Positions 42,801-51,545 of a stretch of 64,000 bases of DNA are shown piece by piece; position 1 is the first letter of the stretch; every line of letters begins with the position of its first letter. The notes below the pieces were generated by a model, which saw only the letters and a list, made by a program, of their open reading frames with translations, had not been told where the DNA came from and searched no databases. Origin of the DNA: Eubacterium sp. (GTDB lineage Bacteria > Bacillota > Clostridia > Lachnospirales > Lachnospiraceae); NCBI GenBank assembly GCA_022764165.1, contig JALERM010000195.1:1-64000 (forward strand), read 5' to 3'. The position numbers and the translations under genes are program-made.

Positions 42801-43082
42801 CTAACTTATACTAGCTATAAATAATTCGTAGAAGTCGTCTTCTCCCTCCAGCATCGGTGAGTTTTCCCCTCCTCCGTTGGTGCTTCTTCGCATGGAGGCG
42901 TAGAATTCTTCCCCGGCCTGTATCAGGTCCATTTCGTAAATTGGGTATCCCAGATCCTGGCATTTTTTGCAGAATGCGGTGATGGGATTTTTTTCTGTCC
43001 GGGTTGCCAGCAGCGTCTGACGCAGTTGTTCGTCATGTAGTGCTTTATTCTGGAGTGTATCTAAAATGTCTAAAACATTCAT
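42801..43082 (-). CDS. Nif11-like small protein with a GG motif
   Basis: The 93-aa protein has an N-terminal helical part resembling Nif11-type leader domains (ILDTLQNKALHDEQLRQTLL, then PITAFCKKCQDLGYPIYEMDL). A glycine-rich NGGGEN near residue 70 and an acidic/aromatic tail (DDFYELFIASIS) follow. Nif11 leaders guide modification and export of peptide natural products, with cleavage after GG. No modification enzyme or transporter lies nearby, so a housekeeping role is equally possible. AAAAGGAGG is a strong ribosome binding site. It follows the M42 peptidase by 14 nt. Confidence 0.6.
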   Translation of the reverse strand: MNVLDILDTLQNKALHDEQLRQTLLATRTEKNPITAFCKKCQDLGYPIYEMDLIQAGEEFYASMRRSTNGGGENSPMLEGEDDFYELFIASIS

Positions 43083-43096
43083 GGCGTGCCCTCCTT

Positions 43097-44122
43097 TTAT
43101 CCAATATAGGCTTTCAGCAACAGGAAAGTATTTTTCACACCGTCCACATGGCTTCTCTCATATCCATGGGAAGCATAGACTCCGGGGCCGATCAGACTGT
43201 GACGCAGTTCGTGACCTGCTTTTAAAGCCATATCTGCATCGGAACTATAATAAACATAAACATCCGTGGCGAAATCAATGCTTTCTCTCTGTGCTGCTTC
43301 TACCAGACCGGAAACTGACTTATAATGGGAAGGACCGCTGGCATCTTTCACACAGATGGATACCTGATGTTCTGTACATTCCAGTCCTTCTCCCACACAT
43401 CCCATATCGATGGAAAGAAATTCTGCAGCATCTGCGGGAATGGACGAAGCACCGCCGTGACCGACTTCCTCAAATACCGTAACAAACTCATAAACTTTTC
43501 TTGGTAATTTAACCTGCTCTTCTTTGAGATATCTGGCATAGCCAAGCATGATAGCAGTACTCAGTTTATCATCAAGGAAACGGCTTTTGATATAGCCGGA
43601 TGGTGTGATAACCGTTCTTGGGTCAACACATACATAGTTTCCATTCATAATACCCAGTTTTTTCACATCTTCTTTTGAAAATACTGGTTCATCCAGCAGC
43701 AGTTCTACTGTTTGGAAAGTTCTTTCTGTCTTGTTGTATTCTCCGTTTACATGGATGGATGCATCGGTCAGCTGAATGGTGCCGGTATATACTTTATGGT
43801 CATAGGTATAGATGCGGCAGTTTTCTGTCTCTGTATTATTGGCGTTCAGACCACCTACCGGTGAAATACGAAGCCGTCCGTTATTTTTGATTTCAGCAAC
43901 CATAGCACCCAGAGTATCTACATGACCGCTGAGTACGATCGGGTCGCCTTCTCCACCAAGCTCTACGAGTACACTGCCCTTTTCAGTGACAACAGGGTCA
44001 TATCCCAGTCGCTGATATTCTGAAACCAGATACTTAACTACTTCAGATGTGAAGCCAGACGGGCTGTCAATAGCCAGAAGCTGGTTTGCCTGTTCCAGTA
44101 TATAATCGATATCGTTTTCCAT
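43097..44122 (-). CDS. M42 family aminopeptidase
   Basis: The 341-aa dinuclear metallopeptidase has the M42 motifs: LSGHVDTLGAMV (metal His and Asp, about residue 66), SRFLDDKLSTA (bridging Asp), TVFEEVGHGG (catalytic and metal Glu) and the late YASHGYERSH with metal His. Members form tetrahedral aminopeptidase complexes that degrade peptides in the cytosol. Start ATG follows GGAGGAC. It is in a run with the DsbA-like and HAD genes upstream. Confidence 0.9.
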   Translation of the reverse strand: MENDIDYILEQANQLLAIDSPSGFTSEVVKYLVSEYQRLGYDPVVTEKGSVLVELGGEGDPIVLSGHVDTLGAMVAEIKNNGRLRISPVGGLNANNTETENCRIYTYDHKVYTGTIQLTDASIHVNGEYNKTERTFQTVELLLDEPVFSKEDVKKLGIMNGNYVCVDPRTVITPSGYIKSRFLDDKLSTAIMLGYARYLKEEQVKLPRKVYEFVTVFEEVGHGGASSIPADAAEFLSIDMGCVGEGLECTEHQVSICVKDASGPSHYKSVSGLVEAAQRESIDFATDVYVYYSSDADMALKAGHELRHSLIGPGVYASHGYERSHVDGVKNTFLLLKAYIG

Positions 44123-44160
44123 TAATTATGTCCTCCTGCATTGTTTTTCCTTTATCGTTT

Positions 44161-44769
44161 TCACTGCTCTTTCAGAGCCTCGTCTACCAGTTTTTCAAAA
44201 GCTTCCCTTGTATAGTCAGACACTTCCACACGCTGATCACCGAAAAAAATGGTAGGAATTGATCTGACCTGCAGGGTATCACGTGCATAAGCAACCAGGT
44301 TTCGTTCAAGTTCCGTATAGGTTCCGTCCATAAGTGCCTGACGGAAGGCACAGGGATCCAGCCCCACTTCCTCTGCAAGACCACAAAGAATTTCCAGATC
44401 ACCGATATCCTGTTCCTCTGTAAAATAGGCTGAGAAAATACGGGAATTATATGCTTCTCCACGACCATGTTCACGGGCAAAATGATACCCTTCAAATGCC
44501 AGCCGGGTATATGGTCTGGGGATAACTTTTGGCGGAAGCTTCATATCGATTCCCAGTGATGCTGCCATGGGTACCAGTGATTTTGCCCATTTCTCTTTGC
44601 GCACCTGATCATGATAGGTGTCAATTCTTTCATCCGGCTCCTGAGTCAGTTCAAAGGGAATCCATTCCACCTCCACATCTTTTCCCTGTATGGCCTGCAT
44701 AAACGGGACTTTAGCGACCATACAATAGGGGCATACATAATCTGTTACAAAACGAATTTTTAGTGGCAT
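44161..44769 (-). CDS. DsbA/FrnE-family thiol oxidoreductase
   Basis: The 202-aa thioredoxin-fold protein has the active site CPYC in VTDYVCPYCMVAK at about residue 14, and the FrnE-like PFELTQEPDER segment. There is no signal peptide, so it is cytoplasmic. The C-terminal IPTIFFGDQRVEVSDYTREAFEKL forms the cis-proline loop and last strand. The partner is unknown. The frame continues to 44817. I chose ATG 44769 behind AAAGGAGTG. Confidence 0.88.
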   Translation of the reverse strand: MPLKIRFVTDYVCPYCMVAKVPFMQAIQGKDVEVEWIPFELTQEPDERIDTYHDQVRKEKWAKSLVPMAASLGIDMKLPPKVIPRPYTRLAFEGYHFAREHGRGEAYNSRIFSAYFTEEQDIGDLEILCGLAEEVGLDPCAFRQALMDGTYTELERNLVAYARDTLQVRSIPTIFFGDQRVEVSDYTREAFEKLVDEALKEQ

Positions 44770-44792
44770 TTTATACACTCCTTTCCTAAATA

Positions 44793-45581
44793 TCATATTA
44801 ATTCCAGATGTTTGCATGCATTCCAGATTCCATCTTCCAGAAGTGGAGATGTTATATAATCTGCAGCTTCTTTTGCAACATCGGAGCCGTTTCCCATAAC
44901 GACACCCATACCAGCTGTGTGTAACATACCGATATCGTTAGCACTGTCACCAAAAGCAACCGTGTCTTCCAGATCAATACTCAGAAATTCACAGACTTTT
45001 TGAATACCCGTCCCTTTATGATGGCCTTTGGGAACCATCTCTACCACAGACGAGTTATGTATCATAAAATCAAAATGAGAATCCAGAGTTTTAAAACAAT
45101 TCTCTGTGTCCGCATTTGTAGTTTTACATGAGAGTTTGGAAATTTCCCATTTTCCCCAACTACCTTTAATTGTGCGAAGAAGTACACCAAGTTCAGATTT
45201 CAGTTTCATTCCGAAAAAATCATTTTCAAATTCTTCATCATCCATATAAAGATAGGTTCGTCCTTCCAAAATAGGACAAAAGCCATACTTTCTGACAGTA
45301 TTTACTGTATATTCAGCCAGTTTATGGTCAATTTCCTTGTAATAAACCACCTGATCATTATATTCAATCATGGTGCCGCATCCCGACACAATACCATCAA
45401 ATCCTATTCCCAGAAGCTGTGGATTCTGAATATATCCTCTTGAACGACCTGAACATAAAAAAGTATAATGCCCGTTGGCACGCAGCTGATGGATTGCCTT
45501 TATCGTACTTTCCGGAATGAAATTCCTGGAGTCCCAGATGGTTCCGTCTATGTCAAAAAAGACTGCTTTTGTTTTTTTCAT
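44793..45581 (-). CDS. Cof-type HAD-superfamily phosphatase
   Basis: The 262-aa protein has the HAD motif I AVFFDIDGTIWDS with the nucleophilic Asp near residue 10, motif II LCSGRSRG near 40, and motif IV FGDSANDIGMLHTAGMGVVMGNGSD in its usual place. An inserted cap domain lies between. Substrates of Cof/YidA members are sugar phosphates or related compounds. It follows the membrane protein gene by 18 nt. Confidence 0.9.
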   Translation of the reverse strand: MKKTKAVFFDIDGTIWDSRNFIPESTIKAIHQLRANGHYTFLCSGRSRGYIQNPQLLGIGFDGIVSGCGTMIEYNDQVVYYKEIDHKLAEYTVNTVRKYGFCPILEGRTYLYMDDEEFENDFFGMKLKSELGVLLRTIKGSWGKWEISKLSCKTTNADTENCFKTLDSHFDFMIHNSSVVEMVPKGHHKGTGIQKVCEFLSIDLEDTVAFGDSANDIGMLHTAGMGVVMGNGSDVAKEAADYITSPLLEDGIWNACKHLELI

Positions 45582-45599
45582 AATAACTCCTCCATGCTG

Positions 45600-46412
45600 C
45601 TAATTTTTAGATGTCTTTTTTGTAAATATTTTATGAGCACTGCTGACATCAATATTAACCTGGAATATTATTTTGATTATCCATACAAAAAAGAAAATTA
45701 CTGCGATTGGTATGACACAGGTGGTTATAATCAGGACAGCAATTGCATCAATAAAAACACTGAGTGCATTTTTGGCACTTTCACCCAATTGGGTAACTTT
45801 ATCACCTATTTCTGAAAGGAAACCTAAAAATCCATTAGAGTTTTCTCCATCATCTGAGGTTTCTTCTGCTTCCTCCGAAATTTCATTGACTGTTTCAAAT
45901 GTCTTAGAAATAGATTCCTCAAATGTAGCTTCAATTAAAGTAGATACTTTCACACTGACCGGTATAATCAAAGAAATTGCTATTGCAAAGACAGATAATT
46001 TGATGGCTAATACTTTCAGTATATTTTTCCTGCAAAAAATGTAAATGCATAGTAAGATACATGCGATAGGAATCAGGACATCAAAAGAAATATAGCCCAG
46101 TGTTGTCAGAAGGAATTTTTCCAGATAGATAGCACAGACTACGATCAGCAGTGGAGTGGTCAGTTCTGAAATCTGTTCTGCAATCGGTGTGGCTGCATCA
46201 CCGGGAATTGCAGATATGGCTGCTGAAGTTACTGTGACAGATGCCGTTAATCCCAAAGCGGTAAGCTTCTTTTCATCAAGAACTTCTATCGTAGAAGCAT
46301 GAACACTGGGTGACGTAGCGTATTTGGATGCAACGGTAACTGACAATACAGCAATTAATAAAAGTGCAATTGTAATAATGATTTTTTTTATCAGAGCCTG
46401 GTCTTTCATCAT
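45600..46412 (-). CDS. Unknown multi-pass membrane protein
   Basis: I do not recognise this 270-aa protein. It has an N-terminal hydrophobic helix (about residues 9-28), a segment containing SASVTVTSAAISAIPGD-like small residues, then three or four helices (about 82-110, 112-130, 137-160 and 225-250). An acidic cytosolic or external stretch EEAEETSDDGEN lies near 185. There are no enzyme motifs. It sits between rlmH and the HAD gene with short gaps, so it is co-transcribed. Start follows GGAGGATG. Confidence 0.7.
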   Translation of the reverse strand: MMKDQALIKKIIITIALLLIAVLSVTVASKYATSPSVHASTIEVLDEKKLTALGLTASVTVTSAAISAIPGDAATPIAEQISELTTPLLIVVCAIYLEKFLLTTLGYISFDVLIPIACILLCIYIFCRKNILKVLAIKLSVFAIAISLIIPVSVKVSTLIEATFEESISKTFETVNEISEEAEETSDDGENSNGFLGFLSEIGDKVTQLGESAKNALSVFIDAIAVLIITTCVIPIAVIFFFVWIIKIIFQVNIDVSSAHKIFTKKTSKN

Positions 46413-46450
46413 AACTATTCATCCTCCGTAAATAGCACCATAGATATATT

Positions 46451-46930
46451 CTATTTATGGTATGGTTCATGATTGATAATTCTGTACCCTCTGTAAATCT
46501 GTTCCAGCAAAATGACCCGCATCAGCTGATGGGGAAATGTCATAAGGGAAAAACTGACGGCATAATCAGAGCACCTGCAGACAGCGTCTCCCAGACCAAG
46601 AGAACCTCCAATAACAAAACAGATATGGCTCTTTCCCTGAATTCCCAGAGTTTCGATTTTTTCTGCAAATTCTACAGAATCAAGCATAGTACCGCCAATT
46701 TCCAATGTGATGACATACGCATCATCTTTTATCAGTTTAAGAATTCGCTCGCCTTCTTTATCACGAATCTGATTTTCAACAAGAATACTGGCATTATCAG
46801 GAGTTTTCTCGTCTATTACTTCCAGGATCTCAAGTTTACAATATTTACTCAATCTTTTTGAGTACTCTGCTATGGCATCCCGTAGATATTTTTCCTTAAT
46901 TTTTCCTACAGTTATTATGGTAATTTTCAT
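46451..46930 (-). CDS. rlmH: 23S rRNA pseudouridine(1915) N3-methyltransferase RlmH
   Basis: The 159-aa SPOUT methyltransferase modifies helix 69 of 23S rRNA. It has MKITIITVGKIKEKYL at the N-terminus, ICFVIGGSLGLGD and FSLMTFPHQLMRVILLEQIYRGYRI near the end (spoken of in parts), and YHK at the terminus. Length is normal. The frame runs on to a TTG at 46978, but family N-termini fix ATG 46930. No Shine-Dalgarno lies close; see the hairpin entry just upstream. Confidence 0.94.
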   Translation of the reverse strand: MKITIITVGKIKEKYLRDAIAEYSKRLSKYCKLEILEVIDEKTPDNASILVENQIRDKEGERILKLIKDDAYVITLEIGGTMLDSVEFAEKIETLGIQGKSHICFVIGGSLGLGDAVCRCSDYAVSFSLMTFPHQLMRVILLEQIYRGYRIINHEPYHK

Positions 46931-46938
46931 ATGAATAT

Positions 46939-46975
46939 CGGCTGCAGCCTGCAAGGCCACAGCCGCTCTCCCTTT
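46939..46975 (-). promoter_or_regulatory. GC-rich hairpin between SD and start of rlmH
   Basis: On the minus transcript AAAGGGAGAG (46966-46975) is followed by an 11-bp stem with two G-U pairs (46955-46965 with 46939-46949, loop TTGCA), then 8 nt to the rlmH ATG. Folding would bring the purine-rich site near the start, as in structure-bridged initiation. No T-run follows, so it is not a terminator. Confidence 0.45.
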
Positions 46976-46987
46976 CAAAGTATATGC

Positions 46988-47758
46988 TTAATACATGCTG
47001 CTCTGAAATTGTCCGCCAAAATAATCACGTTTCAATTCCAGAAACAATTCAGCATTGGTGGCATGTTTGTAGGGATTCACAAAAAACAATCCTACAAGTC
47101 CACAGGTACAGGCAGAAAGAATTTCCCAACCGATAAAGGAAAGATCAAGAATAAAGGCCTCCATCTTCTGACCGTACATCATTTCTTTACTGATACGAAA
47201 AGCTTCACTGCTTCCCATCTCCGGACATTCTGCCAGAAGATAGGGAACCATTCTGTATTCATAACTTTTTATTATCCCCGGAATAAATAACAACAGAGAC
47301 CACAGGAAAATATATAGTCCTCTGAGGAACATGGTTCCGACTATTTTAAGATAGCTGCCGCTTCTGAACGCATAAGCAAGATTACCAAAACGTCCCGCTT
47401 CATAAGCATTTTCTATAAAAAATCTACAACCTCCCACTTCTAAAGGAGAGAATACAAAGATACTAAGAACAATCATAACTACCATAAGTGCCAGAAAAAA
47501 CAAAGAAGCAAACACACCGATGATAGTGGAAACCAGAGAAGAAGTTCTGGCATGGTTACCAACAATTATTTCTACATCTCCGAAATTTTCCTGATAATAG
47601 TCAGTAGACGGATTGATTTTATCTTCATAAGTGTTTTTTATAGAGCTGCCGCTTCCGCCCAGAAAAAGAGAAAGAACAAATGCAACAGCAACACAGGTCC
47701 AGTAGTTTTTTAGAAATGCAGCTTTACCGCGTGTTTTTAATGTAATACGATCCCACAT
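46988..47758 (-). CDS. DUF975 integral membrane protein
   Basis: The 256-aa protein has a start typical of DUF975, MWDRITLKTRGKAAFLKNYW, and about five or six helices. SLLLFIPGIIKSYEYRMVPYLLAE with the following cytoplasmic SKEMMYGQK is the family hallmark. The function is unknown. The frame extends to 47839. I chose ATG 47758 behind AAGGAAGGGG. It is the first gene of the run ending at the Nif11-like gene. Confidence 0.88.
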   Translation of the reverse strand: MWDRITLKTRGKAAFLKNYWTCVAVAFVLSLFLGGSGSSIKNTYEDKINPSTDYYQENFGDVEIIVGNHARTSSLVSTIIGVFASLFFLALMVVMIVLSIFVFSPLEVGGCRFFIENAYEAGRFGNLAYAFRSGSYLKIVGTMFLRGLYIFLWSLLLFIPGIIKSYEYRMVPYLLAECPEMGSSEAFRISKEMMYGQKMEAFILDLSFIGWEILSACTCGLVGLFFVNPYKHATNAELFLELKRDYFGGQFQSSMY

Positions 47759-47820
47759 AACTATACCCCTTCCTTTAATTGCAAGTATGTCTCGGAAAGA
47801 AAACAAACTAACTAAATAAT

Positions 47821-47848
47821 AATGACCCTGCAGCACCACACTACAGGG
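47821..47848 (-). terminator. Possible terminator after nfnB
   Basis: An 8-bp stem with one G-U pair (47841-47848 with 47826-47833) is followed by TCATTATTATTT on the minus strand, about 30 nt after the nfnB stop. The U-tract is weak. Confidence 0.45.
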
Positions 47849-47878
47849 CCCAATCGTTATGCAAAAGGCATTCCTGAA

Positions 47879-49273
47879 TTATTTTGCCTTGTTTTTAATA
47901 AACTCATCAATTCCCTTTGCTGCTGCTTTTCCGGCACCCATAGCAAGAATTACTGTTGCAGCACCTGTAACAGCATCACCACCGGCATAAACACCCTCTT
48001 TAGAGGTTGCACCGGTTACATCGTCAGCGATGATACACTTTCTTCTGTTGATATCCAGACCTACAGTTGTAGAAGAAATCAATGGGTTCGGAGAGGTACC
48101 AAGTGACATAATTACAGTGTCTACTTCCATCTCAAACTCAGAACCTGCTACTTCAACCGGACGTCTTCTTCCGGATGCATCTGGTTCACCAAGTTCCATA
48201 CGAACGCATTTGATTGCTTTTACCCATCCTTTTTCATCAGCGATGATTTCTACAGGATTGGTAAGAAGATCAAAGATAACACCTTCTTCTTTAGCATGAT
48301 GTACTTCTTCGCGTCTTGCAGGAAGTTCTTCTTCACTTCTTCTGTATACGATATGTACTTCTGCACCGAGACGAAGAGCTGTTCTAGCAGCATCCATAGC
48401 TACGTTACCGCCGCCCACAACGACAACCTTCTTTCCGGTAACGATCGGAGTGTCATAATCATCACGGAAAGCTTTCATCAGGTTGCTTCGTGTCAGATAT
48501 TCGTTAGCAGAAAATACGCCGTTGGATACTTCTCCCGGAATACCCATGAACATAGGAAGTCCTGCACCGGAGCCGATAAATACAGCTTCGAATCCTTCTT
48601 TTTCCATCAGCTCATCAACAGTTGTGGACTTACCGATGATAACGTTGGTATCGATTTTAACACCAAGAGATTTTACATTTTCTACTTCTGCTTTTACAAC
48701 TTTATCTTTTGGAAGACGGAACTCAGGAATACCATATACAAGAACACCGCCTGCCTGATGAAGAGCTTCAAAAATAGTAACATCATAACCAAGCTTTGCC
48801 AGATCACCTGCACAGGTCAGTCCGGAAGGACCTGAGCCGATAACTGCAACTTTATGACCGTTTTTCTCTGCCGGAGCTTCAGGCTTAATTCCGTTTTCTT
48901 TTGCCCAGTCAGCAACAAAACGTTCCAGTTTTCCGATAGAAACAGCTTCTCCTTTGATACCGCGGATACATTTTCCTTCACACTGTGTTTCCTGCGGACA
49001 TACACGACCACATACAGCAGGAAGTGCACTGGATTTGCCGATTACTTTGTAAGCTTCAGCAAAGTTGCCTGTCTTCACTTCTTTGATAAATCCCGGAATA
49101 TCGATATTTACAGGACATCCCTGAACACATTTTGCATTCTTGCAGGTAAGGCAGCGGTTTGCTTCTTCAACTGCTTCTTCTGCATTGTAGCCAAGACACA
49201 CTTCATCGAAATTTTTAGCTCTAACCTGTGGTTCCTGCTCTCTTACAGGTACTTTCTTTAAAACGTCACCCAT
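47879..49273 (-). CDS. nfnB: NADH-dependent ferredoxin:NADP oxidoreductase, large subunit NfnB
   Basis: The 464-aa flavoprotein resembles the small subunit of glutamate synthase. It has an N-terminal iron-sulfur domain with CLTCKNAKCVQGCPVNIDIP and CGRVCPQETQCEGKC. FAD and NADPH Rossmann sites follow: VAVIGSGPSGLTCAGDLA near residue 147 and VVVVGGGNVAMDAARTALRLG near 286. Together with NfnA it bifurcates electrons between NADPH, NAD and ferredoxin. It could be mistaken for GltD, but the adjacent NfnA and the absence of gltB support Nfn. Its ATG overlaps the nfnA stop (TAATG). Confidence 0.9.
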   Translation of the reverse strand: MGDVLKKVPVREQEPQVRAKNFDEVCLGYNAEEAVEEANRCLTCKNAKCVQGCPVNIDIPGFIKEVKTGNFAEAYKVIGKSSALPAVCGRVCPQETQCEGKCIRGIKGEAVSIGKLERFVADWAKENGIKPEAPAEKNGHKVAVIGSGPSGLTCAGDLAKLGYDVTIFEALHQAGGVLVYGIPEFRLPKDKVVKAEVENVKSLGVKIDTNVIIGKSTTVDELMEKEGFEAVFIGSGAGLPMFMGIPGEVSNGVFSANEYLTRSNLMKAFRDDYDTPIVTGKKVVVVGGGNVAMDAARTALRLGAEVHIVYRRSEEELPARREEVHHAKEEGVIFDLLTNPVEIIADEKGWVKAIKCVRMELGEPDASGRRRPVEVAGSEFEMEVDTVIMSLGTSPNPLISSTTVGLDINRRKCIIADDVTGATSKEGVYAGGDAVTGAATVILAMGAGKAAAKGIDEFIKNKAK

Positions 49274-50160
49274 TATTTGTCACCTCCGCAATTTCCGCAT
49301 CCGCCGTGATGGGTATCACCTTCACGAAGTTTCAGTAATGCTCTTCCTTCTTCGGTTTTGTACATCTGCTGTCTCTGCATAGCCAGATTCCAGTCAATCA
49401 GATGTCCATCAAATTCCGGTCCGTCAACACATGCAAATTTAACTTCTCCGCCAACGATCACACGGCATGCTCCACACATACCTGTTCCGTCTACCATAAT
49501 CGGGTTCATGGATACGATGGTAGGAATATCATATTTTTTGGTGGTAAGGCAGCAGAACTTCATCATAATCATCGGTCCGATGGCAACACATCTGGTATAT
49601 GTTTTTCCTTCTGCAATCAGATCATCGATAACCTTGGTAACCATTCCGCTTCTTCCATAAGAACCATCATCGGTGGTAATATAAAGGTTGCCTGCTACTG
49701 CTTCCATCTCTTTTTCAAGAATGATAAGGTCCTTTGTTTTTGCACCAACGATAACGTCTGCATCAATACCATGTTCATGCAGCCATTTTACCTGTGGATA
49801 TACAGGAGCAGTTCCTACACCACCTGCAACAAAAAGAATTTTTTCCTTCTTCAGCTCTTCCAGATCTTCGTTCACAAATTCGGACGGACATCCCAGAGGG
49901 CCGACAAAATCCTCAAATGCATCTCCTGCCTGAAGTTTTGCGAATTTTTCTGTAGATGCACCGATTGGCTGGAATACAATGGTAATGGTTCCTGCCTCTC
50001 TGTCGTAATCACAGATTGTCAATGGAATTCTTTCGCCGGCATCGTCCTGTTTCACGATGATAAACTGACCAGGTTCGCAGTGTTTTGCTACCATAGGCGC
50101 TTCAACAACCATGAGATAAACAATCTCATTCAGTTTTTCTGCTTTGATTATTTTGTACAT
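49273..50160 (-). CDS. nfnA: NADH-dependent ferredoxin:NADP oxidoreductase, small subunit NfnA
   Basis: The 295-aa subunit resembles dihydroorotate dehydrogenase electron-transfer (PyrK) and sulfide dehydrogenase subunits. It has a FAD-binding barrel (GQFIIVKQDDAGERIPLTI), an NAD site LFVAGGVGTAPVYPQ, and a 2Fe-2S cluster region with GMCGACRVIVGGEVKFACVDGPEFDG (described in part). A cysteine-rich GGCGNCGG end follows. nfnAB genes are Rex-regulated in some Clostridia, and rex lies 11 kb away. I could not find a convincing Rex operator in 50161-50357. Start follows AGGAGG. Confidence 0.9.
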   Translation of the reverse strand: MYKIIKAEKLNEIVYLMVVEAPMVAKHCEPGQFIIVKQDDAGERIPLTICDYDREAGTITIVFQPIGASTEKFAKLQAGDAFEDFVGPLGCPSEFVNEDLEELKKEKILFVAGGVGTAPVYPQVKWLHEHGIDADVIVGAKTKDLIILEKEMEAVAGNLYITTDDGSYGRSGMVTKVIDDLIAEGKTYTRCVAIGPMIMMKFCCLTTKKYDIPTIVSMNPIMVDGTGMCGACRVIVGGEVKFACVDGPEFDGHLIDWNLAMQRQQMYKTEEGRALLKLREGDTHHGGCGNCGGDK

Positions 50161-50357
50161 AACTTCCTCCTAGTTATTATATTCTTTAACACGCAGAATT
50201 TATTTGTTACTGTTCACGTGCTACTATTCCGCACAGCAACATTTATTTTGGTAACGTGTCACAATCCATCGATTTTATTTTGCCACAAAAATATACAAAA
50301 ATCAATATAATAACAGCATTTTATTACTTTTACATGTATAACAGAAATGAAATACTG

Positions 50358-51521
50358 TTACTCAGGATCGGAAAGCGTGTAGATAGCACTTCCCGGATAA
50401 CTGACTTTACCGTTTTCATCAACAAGTATGGCATAAAATGTATGAGTCCCCATTTTCATCTCAACAGGCTGACCTGGATCATATGCTTCATCGCCAATGG
50501 TAGGCTTTTTATCGAAGGCATAGTATGCTTTGCATCCGTCCGGTACAATGATATAAATCCTGGTATCCATATCCGTGGTAAATTTACCGGATGAAGGGGA
50601 TATTCTTGGCGAATCCGGAGGTGTCAGTGTAATGTTATAGCGGTTGGTGACAATATCACTGGCAATCCCCTTGGCATTAATAACGATAGCCTTTACTGTC
50701 GTTGTGCCATCATTCAGTGAAATGCTTTCCGTATACACATTGCTGTCCCTGGACGGGTCGGATCCATCCGTTGTATAGTATATAGTTCCATTATCTTCAC
50801 GTGAATAAAGTTGAAGTGATTTAAGTTCATCATAATCACCTCCCGGCAGACTGAACACCGGCACAGAACTAATATAGCTGTCATATTTTTTTAAGATATC
50901 ATCGTCTTCACATTGATCAAGAAGTTCCTTGATTTCATCAAAACTTTCAGACTGCTCATAGATTTTAATCAACTGTCCATAGGCAGTTACGTTATCCGGC
51001 TCTGTTTTCAGCAATTTTTTTAGTGTAGTAACAGCTTCTTTGCTCTTTTCCAGCTTTATCTGTACCTGAGCAAGGAGAAGTTTTGCATCAGTATCTGACT
51101 GATCAAGTTCCACCGCACGCTGAACAAACGTATAGCATTCTTCGTACTTATGATTGGAAAATGCAGTCTCCGCCATACCCATCTGATAATTAAAATCATT
51201 ATAATTTCGCTGATCGTTACTGAATTTTAAGAAAAATCCAAAAAGGATACAGACAACCGCTGCAATACTGACACCAGCCAAAGTGATCATTCGTTTCTTC
51301 TTCTTTTTTCTTTTTTCTTCTTCCAGCAATGCCGCCTTTCTTCTGGCAGCTTCAGCTTCAGCCCGCTCTTTTCTTTTCCGTTCCTGTTCTTTTTTGATTC
51401 GTTCCTGTTCCATATAGTTGCCGAAAGAATCATAATCCGGAACCCACTGAATCTCCTGACCACAATTCATACAGAAAAGTCGTCCTTCTTCTACTGGCTT
51501 ACCGCAGTTTGAACATTTCAT
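50358..51521 (-). CDS. Zinc-ribbon, TPR and chitobiase-C-like domain membrane protein
   Basis: This 387-aa protein is built from several modules. A zinc ribbon (CSNCGKPVEEGRLFCMNCG) occupies residues 3-21. A highly charged coiled segment follows (about 35-77), then one transmembrane helix (about 79-98), then TPR-like helices (about 110-215). Two beta domains end it, with TIYYTTDGSDPS, TVKAIVINAKGIAS and AYYAFDKKPTIG, as in chitobiase/beta-hexosaminidase C-terminal domains. The role is unknown and could be surface scaffolding. It lies 24 nt after ftsK. Confidence 0.75.
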   Translation of the reverse strand: MKCSNCGKPVEEGRLFCMNCGQEIQWVPDYDSFGNYMEQERIKKEQERKRKERAEAEAARRKAALLEEEKRKKKKKRMITLAGVSIAAVVCILFGFFLKFSNDQRNYNDFNYQMGMAETAFSNHKYEECYTFVQRAVELDQSDTDAKLLLAQVQIKLEKSKEAVTTLKKLLKTEPDNVTAYGQLIKIYEQSESFDEIKELLDQCEDDDILKKYDSYISSVPVFSLPGGDYDELKSLQLYSREDNGTIYYTTDGSDPSRDSNVYTESISLNDGTTTVKAIVINAKGIASDIVTNRYNITLTPPDSPRISPSSGKFTTDMDTRIYIIVPDGCKAYYAFDKKPTIGDEAYDPGQPVEMKMGTHTFYAILVDENGKVSYPGSAIYTLSDPE

Positions 51522-51545
51522 TCTTTACTCTCCTCAAATTCAAAT

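Noticed and set aside
42315-42824. Short ORFs inside the palindromic pdaA-Nif11 gap
   Set aside because: They run through hairpin arms, exist in both directions because of the inverted repeats, and lack ribosome binding sites.
49402-50310. 302-codon plus-strand ORF opposite nfnA
   Set aside because: It is antisense to a well-supported NfnA gene with clear motifs and overlap-coupled NfnB. The translation is rich in Cys, His and Ser with no family features and has no good ribosome binding site.
50161-50357. Rex operator upstream of nfnA
   Set aside because: Only partial half-sites such as TTGTGA and TTACCAA with wrong spacing are present. The palindrome is not convincing.
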